A stretch of 64,000 nucleotides of DNA from assembly GCF_900090305.1 (NCBI RefSeq), contig NZ_LT607751.1, forward strand, positions 3,038,001 to 3,102,000. The letters are read 5' to 3'. The stretch comes from Micromonospora siamensis. Lineage in GTDB: Bacteria > Actinomycetota > Actinomycetes > Mycobacteriales > Micromonosporaceae. This document shows, in pieces, positions 1 to 8,136 of the stretch (position 1 is its first letter; every line of letters begins with the position of its first letter). The notes beneath the pieces are model-generated. The model had not been told where the DNA came from. It worked only from the letters and a program-made list of their open reading frames with translations, and did not search any database. The position numbers and the translations under genes were made by a program.

Positions 1-756
1 TTCAACAAGGAGCGGCGCGAGGAGGCGATCGAGGCCGGCAAGGACGCGATCGTCAAGGCGATGCGCAAGCAGGGCATGCCCCTGCAGCGGATGCTCACCT
101 CCGACAACCTGATGGCGATCGCCCGGGACCTGCACCTGGCCGACGTGGCGTCGCTCTACGCGGCGGTCGGCGACAGCCAGGTCTCCGCCCAGTCCGTGGT
201 GCAGAAGCTGATGGCCACGTACGGCGGGGAGGAGGGGGCGGCCGAGGACATCGCCGAGACCGCCGTCGCGACCCGGCCGCCGCGCAGCCGGCAGAACAGC
301 AGCGACCCCGGTGTGGTGGTCCGGGGCGTCAGCGACGTCTGGATCAAGCTGGCCCGGTGCTGCACGCCGGTGCCGCCGGACGCGGTGTTCGGCTTCGTCA
401 CCCGCTCCGGTGGGGTGAGCGTGCACCGGGACGACTGCGCCAACGCCGAGGACCTGCGGGCCCAGGCGGAGCGGGTGGTGGAGGTCAGCTGGAAGCTCAC
501 CTCCGCCTCGACGTTTCTGGTCGCGATACAGGTCGAGGCGCTGGACCGGCACAAGCTGCTCGCCGATGTGACGCGGGTGCTGTCGGAGGAGCGGGTGAAC
601 ATCCTCTCCGCGACGGTCACCACCACCCGGGACCGGGTGGCGGTGAGCCGGTTCAGCTTCGAGATGGCCGACCCGAAGCACCTGGGCCACCTGCTGGCCG
701 CGGTCCGCAAGGTCGACGGGGTGTTCGACGCGTACCGGGTCACCTCGGGCGCCTGA
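1..756 (+). CDS. relA: RelA/SpoT-type (p)ppGpp synthetase/hydrolase, C-terminal part
   Basis: This is the 3' end (251 codons) of a gene that begins before the window; the frame is open from base 1. The visible part is the regulatory C-terminal half of a bifunctional stringent-response enzyme, which makes and degrades (p)ppGpp under ribosome control. It shows the conserved Cys region (LARCCTPVPPDAVFGFV, then GVSVHRDDC) from about base 346 and a final ACT domain from about base 500 to the stop (VSRFSFEMADPKHL near the end). The catalytic hydrolase and synthetase domains are outside the window. It ends 21 bases before a strong hairpin shared with the convergent cyclophilin gene. Family assignment is secure; the choice of RelA over another long RSH member rests on actinobacteria normally having one long Rel. 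Confidence 0.93.
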   Translation, partial: FNKERREEAIEAGKDAIVKAMRKQGMPLQRMLTSDNLMAIARDLHLADVASLYAAVGDSQVSAQSVVQKLMATYGGEEGAAEDIAETAVATRPPRSRQNSSDPGVVVRGVSDVWIKLARCCTPVPPDAVFGFVTRSGGVSVHRDDCANAEDLRAQAERVVEVSWKLTSASTFLVAIQVEALDRHKLLADVTRVLSEERVNILSATVTTTRDRVAVSRFSFEMADPKHLGHLLAAVRKVDGVFDAYRVTSGA

Positions 757-777
757 CCCCGCCCGCAGCACACGCGA

Positions 778-809
778 AAGCGCCCGCCGGCTGCTGCCGG
801 CGGGCGCTT
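778..809. terminator. Hairpin terminator between relA and convergent cyclophilin gene
   Basis: There is a perfect 14-bp stem, AAGCGCCCGCCGGC (778-791) and GCCGGCGGGCGCTT (796-809), around the loop TGCT. It lies between two gene ends that face each other, so it can serve both strands. No long U-tract follows, which is usual in high-GC actinobacteria. Confidence 0.8.
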
Positions 810-825
810 GCTCGTTCCGGGTGGC

Positions 826-1653
826 TCAGCTCATCGTCAGCTTGTTGATGACGATCTCCTTCTTGGGGTGGCCGCCGCCGGCCTGCTGGGCGAACGCCTT
901 GTCGTCGCCGGCCGCCGCGACCTGCTTGACGATGTCCATCCCGCCGGTGATGGTGCCGAGCACGGTGTACTTCGGGTCGAGCTGCGAGTCGCCGTAGACG
1001 ATGAAGAACTGGCTGCCGGTGCTGCCCGGGTCGCCGTTGTTCGCCATCGCGATGACGCCCTCCGGGTACGCGGGCCGCTTGTCGGTGGGCAGGTTCTCCT
1101 CGGCGAGCCGGTAGCTGGGGCCGCCGGTGCCGTCGGTGGGTCGCCAGCCCTTGCCGGTGACGCTCGGGTCACCGCACTGCAACACCTTGATGCCCTCGGT
1201 CACCAGCCGGTGGCACTTGGTGTTGTCGAAGAAGTTCTTGCTGGCCAGGTGGGTGAAGCTGCCAGCGGTGCAGGGCACCTTGGACCGGTCGACCTTAGCG
1301 GTGATCGCACCCAGGTTGGTGTCGAGCGTCATGGTCTGGGTGCCGGTGTCGGGTTGCTGGGTCTTCGGCAGCCCGACGTCCTTGATCTCCTTGGTGCGCT
1401 GGTCCTTCGGCACCTCGGTGAAGACGCACTGGGCGGCCCCGGCCTGCGGAGCGGCGGTGTCGGTCTTGTCGTCGTCGCCACCGAGGCTGGTCGCCAGCCA
1501 GACGGTGCCGGCGATCACCAGCAGCAGGGCGGCGCCCGCCCCGACGATCGCCTGCGTCTGCCGGCGCTTGCGGGCCTTGGCCGCCCGCTCGGCCATCTTC
1601 CGCTCGAGCTGGGCGCGCGCCGCAGCGCGCTGCCGCTCTCTGGTGGACGTCAC
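826..1653 (-). CDS. Membrane-anchored cyclophilin-type peptidyl-prolyl isomerase
   Basis: The 275-aa protein has an Arg/Lys-rich, probably coiled N-terminus (1-34), one membrane segment at about 35-57, an Asp/Thr-rich linker and an extracytoplasmic cyclophilin domain from about 105 to the end. Seen directly are FFDNTKCHRL, with the catalytic-type His148-Arg149, and GSQFFIVYGDSQL. Cyclophilins isomerise X-Pro bonds and help secreted proteins fold. Cysteines at 128 and 147 and in LQCGDP could form a disulfide outside the cell (inference). The ATG start at 1653 follows a plausible ribosome site. The next gene on the same strand is a paralogue 60 bases upstream, so the two are probably co-transcribed. 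Confidence 0.92.
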   Translation of the reverse strand: MTSTRERQRAAARAQLERKMAERAAKARKRRQTQAIVGAGAALLLVIAGTVWLATSLGGDDDKTDTAAPQAGAAQCVFTEVPKDQRTKEIKDVGLPKTQQPDTGTQTMTLDTNLGAITAKVDRSKVPCTAGSFTHLASKNFFDNTKCHRLVTEGIKVLQCGDPSVTGKGWRPTDGTGGPSYRLAEENLPTDKRPAYPEGVIAMANNGDPGSTGSQFFIVYGDSQLDPKYTVLGTITGGMDIVKQVAAAGDDKAFAQQAGGGHPKKEIVINKLTMS

Positions 1654-1713
1654 GCTTCACTCCTTGAGGACTTGCCGGGCGCGGCCGGTGCCGCCGATCG
1701 TCGGTGGGGCGGG

Positions 1714-2580
1714 TCAGCCGGCGCTGGGACTGGCGCTCGGCGCCGCGGAGGCCGCGCCGCTGGGCGTCGTCGCCGGCGCGCCGGCCGGGTCGCTGACGGT
1801 GAGGCTCTGGATCACCACGTCCGTCTTCGGCTTGACCTTGGCCCCGGAACCATTGTCCACGGTCGGCAGGGCACCGATCTTCTGCACCGTGGCGAGCCCA
1901 CCGGTGACCTTGCCGACGATCGGGTACGCCGGCTTGGCCGGGTTGAAGTCCTTGAAGAAGATCAGGAACTGGCTGCCGTTCTGCCCCGGCGGGTTCCCGA
2001 TCATCGCGACGGTGCCCTGCGGGTACGCGGGGGCGGCTCCGGACGGCGCCGGGTCCGGGAGGTCCTCGTCGTAGAAGGTGTACGCCGGGCCGCCGATGCC
2101 GGTGCCGCTCGGGTCGCCGCAGCGCAGCGCGCCCTCGGTGGTGATCTCGTGGCACTTGGTGTTGTCGTAGAACGCCTTGCCGGCCAGGTGCGCGATGCTT
2201 GCGCCGGCGCACGGCGCGGAGGCCAGGTCCAGCTCGGCGGTGATCGGGGCGCCCTGGTTGGTGGTGACGGTCATCGTCCGGGTGCCCGAGGTGGGCAGGC
2301 CGGTCGTGTTCGGGGTGCCGACGTCCTTGAGGTTGGGGTTGCCCTCGGCGTTCTGTGGGGTCCAGAGGCAGACGTCCTCGGCGGCCTTGTTCTCCGTGGG
2401 GTCCTTGTCGAAGGCGCCCAGTCCCCAGGCCGCGCCGACCACCACCAGGACGAGCACCACGGCGGCGCCCACACCTGCCTGGATCTGCCGGCGGCGTCGG
2501 GCGGCGGCGGCCCGTCGGGCCAACTGCCGGTCGAGCTTCTCCCGCGCGAGCTTGCGCTGCCGGTCCCTGCTGGAAGCCAC
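1714..2580 (-). CDS. Second membrane-anchored cyclophilin-like protein, catalytic Arg replaced
   Basis: I place the start at the GTG at 2578-2580 (MASSRDRQRK), giving 288 aa. The reading frame stays open far upstream, but that part looks like antisense of the MBL-hydrolase gene. The architecture copies its downstream neighbour: basic N-terminus, membrane segment about 36-56, linker, cyclophilin domain about 100-265, and an Ala/Ser/Pro tail. FYDNTKCHE and GSQFLIFFKDF are recognisable, but the position equivalent to the catalytic Arg is Glu145 (CHE instead of CHR). It may therefore be a weak isomerase or a chaperone-like paralogue. Family call is secure; activity is uncertain. Confidence 0.88.
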   Translation of the reverse strand: MASSRDRQRKLAREKLDRQLARRAAAARRRRQIQAGVGAAVVLVLVVVGAAWGLGAFDKDPTENKAAEDVCLWTPQNAEGNPNLKDVGTPNTTGLPTSGTRTMTVTTNQGAPITAELDLASAPCAGASIAHLAGKAFYDNTKCHEITTEGALRCGDPSGTGIGGPAYTFYDEDLPDPAPSGAAPAYPQGTVAMIGNPPGQNGSQFLIFFKDFNPAKPAYPIVGKVTGGLATVQKIGALPTVDNGSGAKVKPKTDVVIQSLTVSDPAGAPATTPSGAASAAPSASPSAG

Positions 2581-2790
2581 CCGTGCTCCCCTTCCTCTAC
2601 CCTGGTCGTCACCGGCGGACGGGCGTCCGCGCCCGTCGGGCGCCGAGTGCGCCATGCCACACGCCCGCCAGAGTGTACGGGTAGCCGCTGGGAAAGTGGT
2701 GTACGAGGTCAGTGCCGCGTTATCGGAAGGCGTCACTGCCCCGACCGGCGTAGCGTCCGGCGTGCGGTCCGGTACCTCCGGTCGGCCCGA

Positions 2791-2796
2791 TAGGCT
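2791..2796 (+). promoter_or_regulatory. Candidate -10 box upstream of the MBL-fold hydrolase
   Basis: TAGGCT sits 42 bases before the GTG start of the hydrolase, in the 258-base gap after the divergent cyclophilin gene. No good -35 is visible at the usual distance. The same hexamer recurs upstream of other genes in this window. Confidence 0.35.
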
Positions 2797-2838
2797 GCTG
2801 GTCGCAGACGACAAGCTCGACACGGAAGGGGAGCTGAC

Positions 2839-3555
2839 GTGCTCGTGGCCGGCTTTCCCGCGGACGCCTTCGGCACCAACTGCTACGTGGTGGCCACCGC
2901 GCCGGGGGAGCAGTGCGTGGTGGTCGATCCCGGCATCGGGGTGCTCGACCAGCTCGACGCGGTCCTCGCCGAGCACCGCCTGCACCCGGCCGCCGTGCTG
3001 CTCACCCACGGCCACCTGGACCACACCTTCTCCGTCGCCCCGGTCTGCGGCGCCCGCGGGATCACCGCCTACCTGCACCCGGCCGACCGGGAGATGCTGG
3101 CCGACCCGGCCAAGGCGCTCTCGATGGACCTCACCCAGCTGTTCGGCGGTCGCCTGCCGTACACCGAGCCCGACGACGTCGCGGAGCTGACCGACGGCGC
3201 GGTGCTGCGGATGGCCGGCCTGGAGATCACCGTCGACCACGCCCCCGGCCATACCGGCGGGTCGGTGATGTTCCGGATGCCCGGCGCGGGTTCGCCGTGG
3301 GAGGCCGAGCAGCTCTGCCTCTCCGGCGACGTGCTCTTCGCCGGCTCGATCGGGCGCACCGACCTGCCGGGCGGCAGCAACGAGGCGATGCTGGCCAGCC
3401 TCCGGGACAAGGTCCTCCCGCTGGCCGACGACACCGTCGTGCTGCCCGGCCACGGACCGGCCACCACCATCGGCCGGGAGCGTGTGCGCAACCCGTACCT
3501 CGTCGAGGTGGCGGGCTCCGGCGGCGCGCGACCGGCACCCACCCGCGGCCTGTAG
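2839..3555 (+). CDS. Metallo-beta-lactamase-fold hydrolase (glyoxalase II-like)
   Basis: This is a 238-aa soluble protein with the zinc-binding motif THGHLDHT (His57, His59, Asp61, His62). Further metal ligands are at DHAPGHTGGSV, LSGDVLFAGSIGR and the final LPGHGP. These features match the glyoxalase II-like branch of the MBL superfamily, which hydrolyses thioesters such as S-lactoyl-thiols; the actual substrate cannot be read from sequence. The GTG start follows GGAAGGGGAG at a normal distance. It precedes hisS by 85 bases, a pairing between relA and hisS that is common in actinomycetes. Confidence 0.88.
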   Translation: MLVAGFPADAFGTNCYVVATAPGEQCVVVDPGIGVLDQLDAVLAEHRLHPAAVLLTHGHLDHTFSVAPVCGARGITAYLHPADREMLADPAKALSMDLTQLFGGRLPYTEPDDVAELTDGAVLRMAGLEITVDHAPGHTGGSVMFRMPGAGSPWEAEQLCLSGDVLFAGSIGRTDLPGGSNEAMLASLRDKVLPLADDTVVLPGHGPATTIGRERVRNPYLVEVAGSGGARPAPTRGL

Positions 3556-3640
3556 CCGCGCCACGACCTTCCCCGCGCGGCCGCCGCGCGGGCCCTGACA
3601 GACCCGGCCGCGCCCGGCGCGGCTGCCGAGGGAGTACGCC

Positions 3641-4969
3641 ATGAGCAAGCCCACGCCCATCTCCGGCTTCCCGGAGTGGACGCCCGCCCAGCGGATGATC
3701 GAGCAGTTCGTGCTGGACCGGATCCGCGCGACCTTCGAGCTGTACGGCTTCGCGCCGCTGGAGACCCGGTCGGTGGAGCCACTGGACCAGCTGCTGCGCA
3801 AGGGGGAGACGTCCAAGGAGGTCTACCTGCTGCGCCGGTTGCAGGCGGACGCCGACGGGCCGGCCGGTGACGACGCGCTCGGCCTGCACTTCGACCTGAC
3901 CGTCCCGTTCGCCCGCTACGTGCTGGAGAACGCGGGCAAGCTCCAGTTCCCGTTCCGCCGCTACCAGATCCAGAAGGTGTGGCGGGGCGAGCGCCCGCAG
4001 GAGGGGCGCTATCGCGAGTTCCTCCAGGCCGACATCGACATCGTCGACCGGGACACCCTGCCGGCCCACTACGAGGCGGAGATGCCGCTGGTGATCGGCG
4101 ACGCGCTGCGCTCGCTGCCGATCCCGCCGGTGCGGATCCAGGTCAACAACCGCAAGATCTGCGAGGGCTTCTACCGGGGCATCGGGCTGACCGACCCGGA
4201 GGCGACCCTGCGCGCCGTGGACAAGCTCGACAAGATCGGCCCGGCGAAGGTGGCCGAGCTGCTGGCGGAGACCGTCGGGGCGAGCGAGGCGCAGGCCAAG
4301 GCGGTGCTGGCGCTGGCGGAGATCTCCGCGCCGGACGCCTCCTTCGCCGATGCGGTGCGCGCGCTGGGGGTGGACGACCCGCTGCTCGACGAGGGCGTCG
4401 CCGAGCTGACCGCCGTGATGGAGACCGCGGTCGCCCACTCGCCCGGGCTCTGCGTGGCCGACCTGCGGATCGCCCGGGGCCTCGACTACTACACCGGCAC
4501 CGTCTACGAGACGCAGATGGTCGGCTACGAGCGGTTCGGTTCGGTCTGCTCCGGTGGTCGATACGACAACCTGGCCAGCTCGGGCAACGTCCGCTTCCCG
4601 GGCGTGGGCATCTCGATCGGGGTGACCCGGCTGCTCGGCCTGCTCTTCGGCGCCGAGGCGCTGTCGGTGTCCCGCAGCGTGCCGACCTGCGTGCTGGTGG
4701 CGGTCGCCGCCGAGGACGACCGTCCGGCGAGCAACCGGGTGGCCGAGGCGCTGCGGTCGCGGGGCGTACCGACCGAGGTGTCGCCGAGCGCGGCGAAGTT
4801 CGGCAAGCAGATCCGGTACGCCGAGCGGCGGGGCATCCCGTTCGTCTGGTTCCCGGGGGCCGACGGCGCGGGCGACGAGGTGAAGGACATCCGCTCGGGT
4901 GAGCAGGTGGCCGCGGCGGCGGGGGAGTGGATGCCGCCCCGGGCGGACCTGAAGCCGCTGGTCAGCTGA
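3641..4969 (+). CDS. hisS: Histidine-tRNA ligase
   Basis: This is a 442-aa class II aminoacyl-tRNA synthetase that charges tRNA-His in the cytoplasm. Motif 2 is seen as RRYQIQKVWRGERPQEGRYREF. The histidine-specific signatures are RGLDYYTGTVYETQ and SGGRYDNL, and an anticodon-binding domain follows from about residue 345 (VPTCVLVAVAAEDD). Length is normal for the family. The ATG is preceded by GAGGGAG. No T-box-like leader is visible in the 85 bases upstream. Confidence 0.96.
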   Translation: MSKPTPISGFPEWTPAQRMIEQFVLDRIRATFELYGFAPLETRSVEPLDQLLRKGETSKEVYLLRRLQADADGPAGDDALGLHFDLTVPFARYVLENAGKLQFPFRRYQIQKVWRGERPQEGRYREFLQADIDIVDRDTLPAHYEAEMPLVIGDALRSLPIPPVRIQVNNRKICEGFYRGIGLTDPEATLRAVDKLDKIGPAKVAELLAETVGASEAQAKAVLALAEISAPDASFADAVRALGVDDPLLDEGVAELTAVMETAVAHSPGLCVADLRIARGLDYYTGTVYETQMVGYERFGSVCSGGRYDNLASSGNVRFPGVGISIGVTRLLGLLFGAEALSVSRSVPTCVLVAVAAEDDRPASNRVAEALRSRGVPTEVSPSAAKFGKQIRYAERRGIPFVWFPGADGAGDEVKDIRSGEQVAAAAGEWMPPRADLKPLVS

Positions 4970-5001
4970 CCGGCATTACTCGCGCGTACGACGGATTCGA
5001 C

Positions 5002-5030
5002 CTACGGTGGCGTAAGTTACGCCACCGTAG
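5002..5030. promoter_or_regulatory. Perfect 29-bp palindrome: candidate operator of the desaturase gene
   Basis: The arms CTACGGTGGCGTAA (5002-5015) and TTACGCCACCGTAG (5017-5030) are exact reverse complements around one central base. The right arm runs into the ribosome-binding GGGAG, ten bases before the ATG at 5040. Such a site is expected for a dimeric repressor (TetR-like regulators commonly control acyl-lipid desaturases). As RNA it could also hide the ribosome site. The regulator itself is not next to it. Confidence 0.72.
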
Positions 5031-5039
5031 GGAGAACCG

Positions 5040-5978
5040 ATGACCGCCCCGTTGAGCCAGACCGCCCTGCTCCTGGAACTCGAAGCCGTGGTGGAGAAGA
5101 ACCTCGACCGGCACCTCTCGATGGCCAAGGAGTGGTTCCCGCACGAGTACGTGCCGTGGAGCGAGGGCCGCACGTTCGACGGCCCGCTCGGCGGGCAGGC
5201 GTGGGCCGAGACCGACTCGACCATCCCCGACGTGGCGCGTACCGCGCTGATCGTCAACCTGCTCACCGAGGACAACCTGCCCTCGTACCACCACGAGATC
5301 GCCACCCTCTTCGGTCGGGACGGCGCGTGGGGGAACTGGGTGCACCGGTGGACCGCCGAGGAGGGCCGGCACGGCACCGCCATCCGCGACTACCTGACGG
5401 TGACCCGGGCGGTGGACCCGGTGGCCCTGGAGCGGGCCCGGATGACCCACATGTCCGCCGGCTACGTCAACGCGCACGGCGACGAGGTGCTGCACTCCCT
5501 GGCGTACGTCTCGTTCCAGGAGCTGGCGACCCGGATCTCGCACCGCAACACCGGCCGGGTGACCGGCGACCCGGCGTGCGAGGCGCTGCTGGCCCGGGTG
5601 GCCGCCGACGAGAACCTGCACATGGTCTTCTACCGCAACCTGCTCGCGGCCGGTTTCGAGCTGGCGCCGAGCCAGGCTATGCGGGCGGTGGCCGACGTGC
5701 TGGCCGACTTCCAGATGCCGGGCGCCGGCATCGACGGCTTCGCCCGCAAGTCGGTGGCGATCGCGCTGGCCGGCATCTACGACCTGCGCCAGCACCGCGA
5801 CGAGGTGGTCGCTCCGGTGCTGCGGCAGTGGAACGTGTTCGAGGTGACCGGCCTGGACGCCGACGGCGAGGCCGCCCGCGACCAGATCGCCGCCCACCTC
5901 GACGCGCTGGAGACCGCGGCCTCCCGCTTCGAGGAGAAGCGCGCCGCCCGGGCCGCCCGCCTCGCCGCCGCCCGCTGA
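5040..5978 (+). CDS. Acyl-ACP desaturase (soluble diiron fatty acid desaturase)
   Basis: The 312-aa ferritin-like protein of the DesA/stearoyl-ACP desaturase family introduces a double bond into acyl-ACP using O2 and reduced ferredoxin. Diiron ligands are recognisable: Glu77 in LLTEDNL, ExxH at Glu108-His111 (AEEGRH), and a second ExxH at Glu191-His194 (DENLH). There is no membrane segment, as expected for this soluble class. The gene is monocistronic, with a perfect palindrome overlapping its ribosome site (5002-5030), so it is probably tightly repressed. It meets the thioesterase gene tail to tail four bases downstream. Confidence 0.92.
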   Translation: MTAPLSQTALLLELEAVVEKNLDRHLSMAKEWFPHEYVPWSEGRTFDGPLGGQAWAETDSTIPDVARTALIVNLLTEDNLPSYHHEIATLFGRDGAWGNWVHRWTAEEGRHGTAIRDYLTVTRAVDPVALERARMTHMSAGYVNAHGDEVLHSLAYVSFQELATRISHRNTGRVTGDPACEALLARVAADENLHMVFYRNLLAAGFELAPSQAMRAVADVLADFQMPGAGIDGFARKSVAIALAGIYDLRQHRDEVVAPVLRQWNVFEVTGLDADGEAARDQIAAHLDALETAASRFEEKRAARAARLAAAR

Positions 5979-5982
5979 CGCC

Positions 5983-6498
5983 TCAGGCGGGGGTGTCGAG
6001 CGGGAAGAGCAGGCAGCTGGAGGTGGCGTGGGCGATCAGGCGGCCCTTCGCGTCGGTCAGTCTCGCCTCGGCCAGGGCGGTGCGCCGGCCGCGTTGCAGC
6101 ACGTTGCCCTCGCAGCGCAGGGTGCCGCTGGCCACGGTGACCGCGCGGAGGAACTTCACGTTGAGGTCCAGCGACGTGTAGCCGACGCCGGCCGGCAGCG
6201 TGGTGTGCACGGCGCAGGCGGCGGCGGTGTCCAGCAGGGTGGAGATGACCCCGCCGTGTACGGTGCCGAGCGGGTTGTAGTGGAACTCCTGCGGCACCAG
6301 CTCGACGGCGACCCGCCCCTCGTCGGCCTCCATCCGAGCCATGTCGATCAGGTGCATGATCGGCGGGGCGGCCAGCTCTCCGGCGATCATCGCGCGGAGC
6401 AGTTCCAGGCCGCCGCGCCGACCGACGTGGGCCGCCCCCGCCGCCGGGTCGGACCAGGAGAAGGTACGGCTGCGCGCCGGGTCCTGCGTCTGTGTCAT
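5983..6498 (-). CDS. PaaI-type hotdog-fold acyl-CoA thioesterase
   Basis: This 171-aa protein has a single hotdog domain. The signature stretch NPLGTVHGGVISTLLDTAAA contains the HGG motif of PaaI/DUF4442-like thioesterases, followed by YTSLDLNVKFLRAV. It probably hydrolyses acyl-CoA or aryl-CoA thioesters. The ATG at 6498 is preferred over the next upstream start because the latter would run across the divergent promoter. It is divergent from the HxlR regulator, whose operator-like dyad lies between the two genes, so it may be a target of that regulator (inference). Confidence 0.85.
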   Translation of the reverse strand: MTQTQDPARSRTFSWSDPAAGAAHVGRRGGLELLRAMIAGELAAPPIMHLIDMARMEADEGRVAVELVPQEFHYNPLGTVHGGVISTLLDTAAACAVHTTLPAGVGYTSLDLNVKFLRAVTVASGTLRCEGNVLQRGRRTALAEARLTDAKGRLIAHATSSCLLFPLDTPA

Positions 6499-6518
6499 GG
6501 ACCCAGCCTGGCAGCGCA

Positions 6519-6547
6519 TTGCTGAGTCTGTCAATCAGACCTAGCCT
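6519..6547 (+). promoter_or_regulatory. HxlR promoter with dyad in the spacer
   Basis: A -35 TTGCTG (6519-6524) and -10 TAGCCT (6542-6547) are 17 bp apart. The spacer is filled by the inverted repeat GTCTG-TCAAT-CAGAC (6526-6540). The ATG at 6555 lies seven bases after the -10 box, so the transcript is probably leaderless. The position of the dyad suggests autorepression and possibly control of the divergent thioesterase. Confidence 0.6.
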
Positions 6548-6554
6548 GGTCGGC

Positions 6555-7061
6555 ATGAGACCCGCGGCACTGGACTGGTCGGTGGAGAACTGCACCATCG
6601 CCCGCGCGATGGAGATCCTCGGCGAGCGGTGGACGCTGGTCGTGCTCCGCGAGGTCTTCAACGGCGTACGCCGCTTCGACGACATGCGGGTGCGCACCGG
6701 CATCCCCCGGCAGGTGCTCACCAACCGACTCGCCACCCTGGTCGAGCACGGGCTGCTGCGCCGTGAGCCGTACCGCGAACCGGGCGCCCGCGAGCGCCAC
6801 GAGTACCGGCTCACCGACAAGGGGCTGGACCTGTGGCCGGTGCTGGTCGCCGTGCTGGGCTGGGGCGACCGTTACCTGGCCGACCCGGAGGGCTCGCCGC
6901 TCAGCGTCGGGCACCGCGACTGCGGCGCCGAGGTGCACGTCGAGCTGCGCTGCGCCGCCGGGCACGAGGTGGGCACCCCGCGCGACGTGGTGCCCCGGCC
7001 GGGGCCGGGCGCGCGTCGGCGCGCGGACGGGGACCGCCCGCGCGCCGCCGTGGAGGACTGA
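6555..7061 (+). CDS. HxlR-family transcriptional regulator
   Basis: This 168-aa winged-helix regulator matches the HxlR family. CTIARAMEILGERWTLVVLREVF at 14-36 contains the conserved G-x-x-W-T/x-L core, followed by RRFDDMRV and IPRQVLTNRLATL with the recognition helix. The C-terminal ~45 residues are Arg-rich and poorly conserved. The ATG at 6555 has no Shine-Dalgarno sequence but lies just after a -10 box, which fits leaderless translation. HxlR proteins often sense redox or electrophilic stress; the ligand here is unknown. Its stop abuts the stop of the convergent SGNH esterase. Confidence 0.9.
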   Translation: MRPAALDWSVENCTIARAMEILGERWTLVVLREVFNGVRRFDDMRVRTGIPRQVLTNRLATLVEHGLLRREPYREPGARERHEYRLTDKGLDLWPVLVAVLGWGDRYLADPEGSPLSVGHRDCGAEVHVELRCAAGHEVGTPRDVVPRPGPGARRRADGDRPRAAVED

Positions 7062-7892
7062 CTACCAGCCGAACCCGCTGGCGTACGAGATGGTGGCCAG
7101 CACCGCCTGGCCGCTGGTGTTCGGGTGGAAGTAGTCCCAGGTGGAGACCTGGCTCAGGGCGAACGGGTAGTTGAACACCGCGTTGTCGTCGAAGTCGCAG
7201 TTCGCGCCGTACGCGGCACAGGCCTGGGCGAGCTGGGTGTTGTAGTCGACCACCCGCTGGCGTACCCGGGCCCGCCGGTCGACGTCGGTCTGGTTGGTGG
7301 AGGTGGGGTTGGCCAGCATGGACTGGCAGATCCCGAAGAGCGACCAGGTGGACCGGGCGCTGCTGCTGCCCTTGCCCACGTACCACAGGCGGTAGATGTC
7401 CGGCACGCTGATCACCGCGACCCGGGCGTTGGGCAGGCCGGCCTTGATCCGGTTCAGCGCGCTGTCGATGTTGGCCCGGTAGGTGCTCACCGGGGTCATC
7501 GTCGACTCGGAGCCGGTGCAGGCGTCGTTCGCGCCGATCAGCATCGTGACGTACTCGGCGCCCTGGCTCACCGCGCTGCCAGCCTGGCCGTACATGTCGG
7601 CGGACTTGGCGCCGGTGCGCGCGTCGTTGTAGTTGCGGCCCTGGATCGTCGGGTTGACCGCCCGGATGCGCAGGTAGTGGCTGTTCACGCTGGAGTAGTC
7701 GCCGGTGCTGAACGACCGGGAGGTGCAGTCGGAGTACCAGCCGCAGGCGTTGAAGCCGCGGGTGATCGAGTCACCCATGCTGGCCATCGAGTTGGGCGGG
7801 GGTGTGGTGGCGGCCGGGGCGGGGCCGGCGGCGAGCAGGACGAGGGCGGTGGCGCCGGCGAGTGTGGCGAGCGCGCGTCGGACGAGGGTCAT
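7062..7892 (-). CDS. Secreted SGNH/GDSL-type esterase
   Basis: The 276-aa precursor has a Sec signal peptide (1-28, hydrophobic ALATLAGATALVLLAAG, cleavage near APAAT). The SGNH blocks are clear: block I GDSITRG with nucleophile Ser42, the oxyanion-type Gly in the LIGANDAC block, and block V DYFHPN with Asp253 and His256. Family members hydrolyse esters such as lipids, acetylated sugars or polyester-like substrates outside the cell. Cysteines in CGWYSDC and elsewhere suggest disulfides. The ATG at 7892 is followed by a basic n-region as expected. Substrate is not inferable. Confidence 0.92.
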   Translation of the reverse strand: MTLVRRALATLAGATALVLLAAGPAPAATTPPPNSMASMGDSITRGFNACGWYSDCTSRSFSTGDYSSVNSHYLRIRAVNPTIQGRNYNDARTGAKSADMYGQAGSAVSQGAEYVTMLIGANDACTGSESTMTPVSTYRANIDSALNRIKAGLPNARVAVISVPDIYRLWYVGKGSSSARSTWSLFGICQSMLANPTSTNQTDVDRRARVRQRVVDYNTQLAQACAAYGANCDFDDNAVFNYPFALSQVSTWDYFHPNTSGQAVLATISYASGFGW

Positions 7893-8136
7893 GGTGGCCT
7901 CCGGATCGCGGGTGCCGGGAAGCAGGGGTGACCTCAGCGTATGGACATGCGTCGTTGTCCACAATGTTGCGGACCGGTTACATGGGACTCCCGGGTGAAT
8001 TCGGGCAAACAGAGGTCTTGCTCACGATCTTAAATGTATGAATACTTTGGTCACTCGTCCGGTTCCCCAGGTCGGTCGGGTAGCCCGAGGCTCGGCCGAA
8101 CGGCCGGGCCCCCATCCCCACCCGGGAGGCTGTTAC

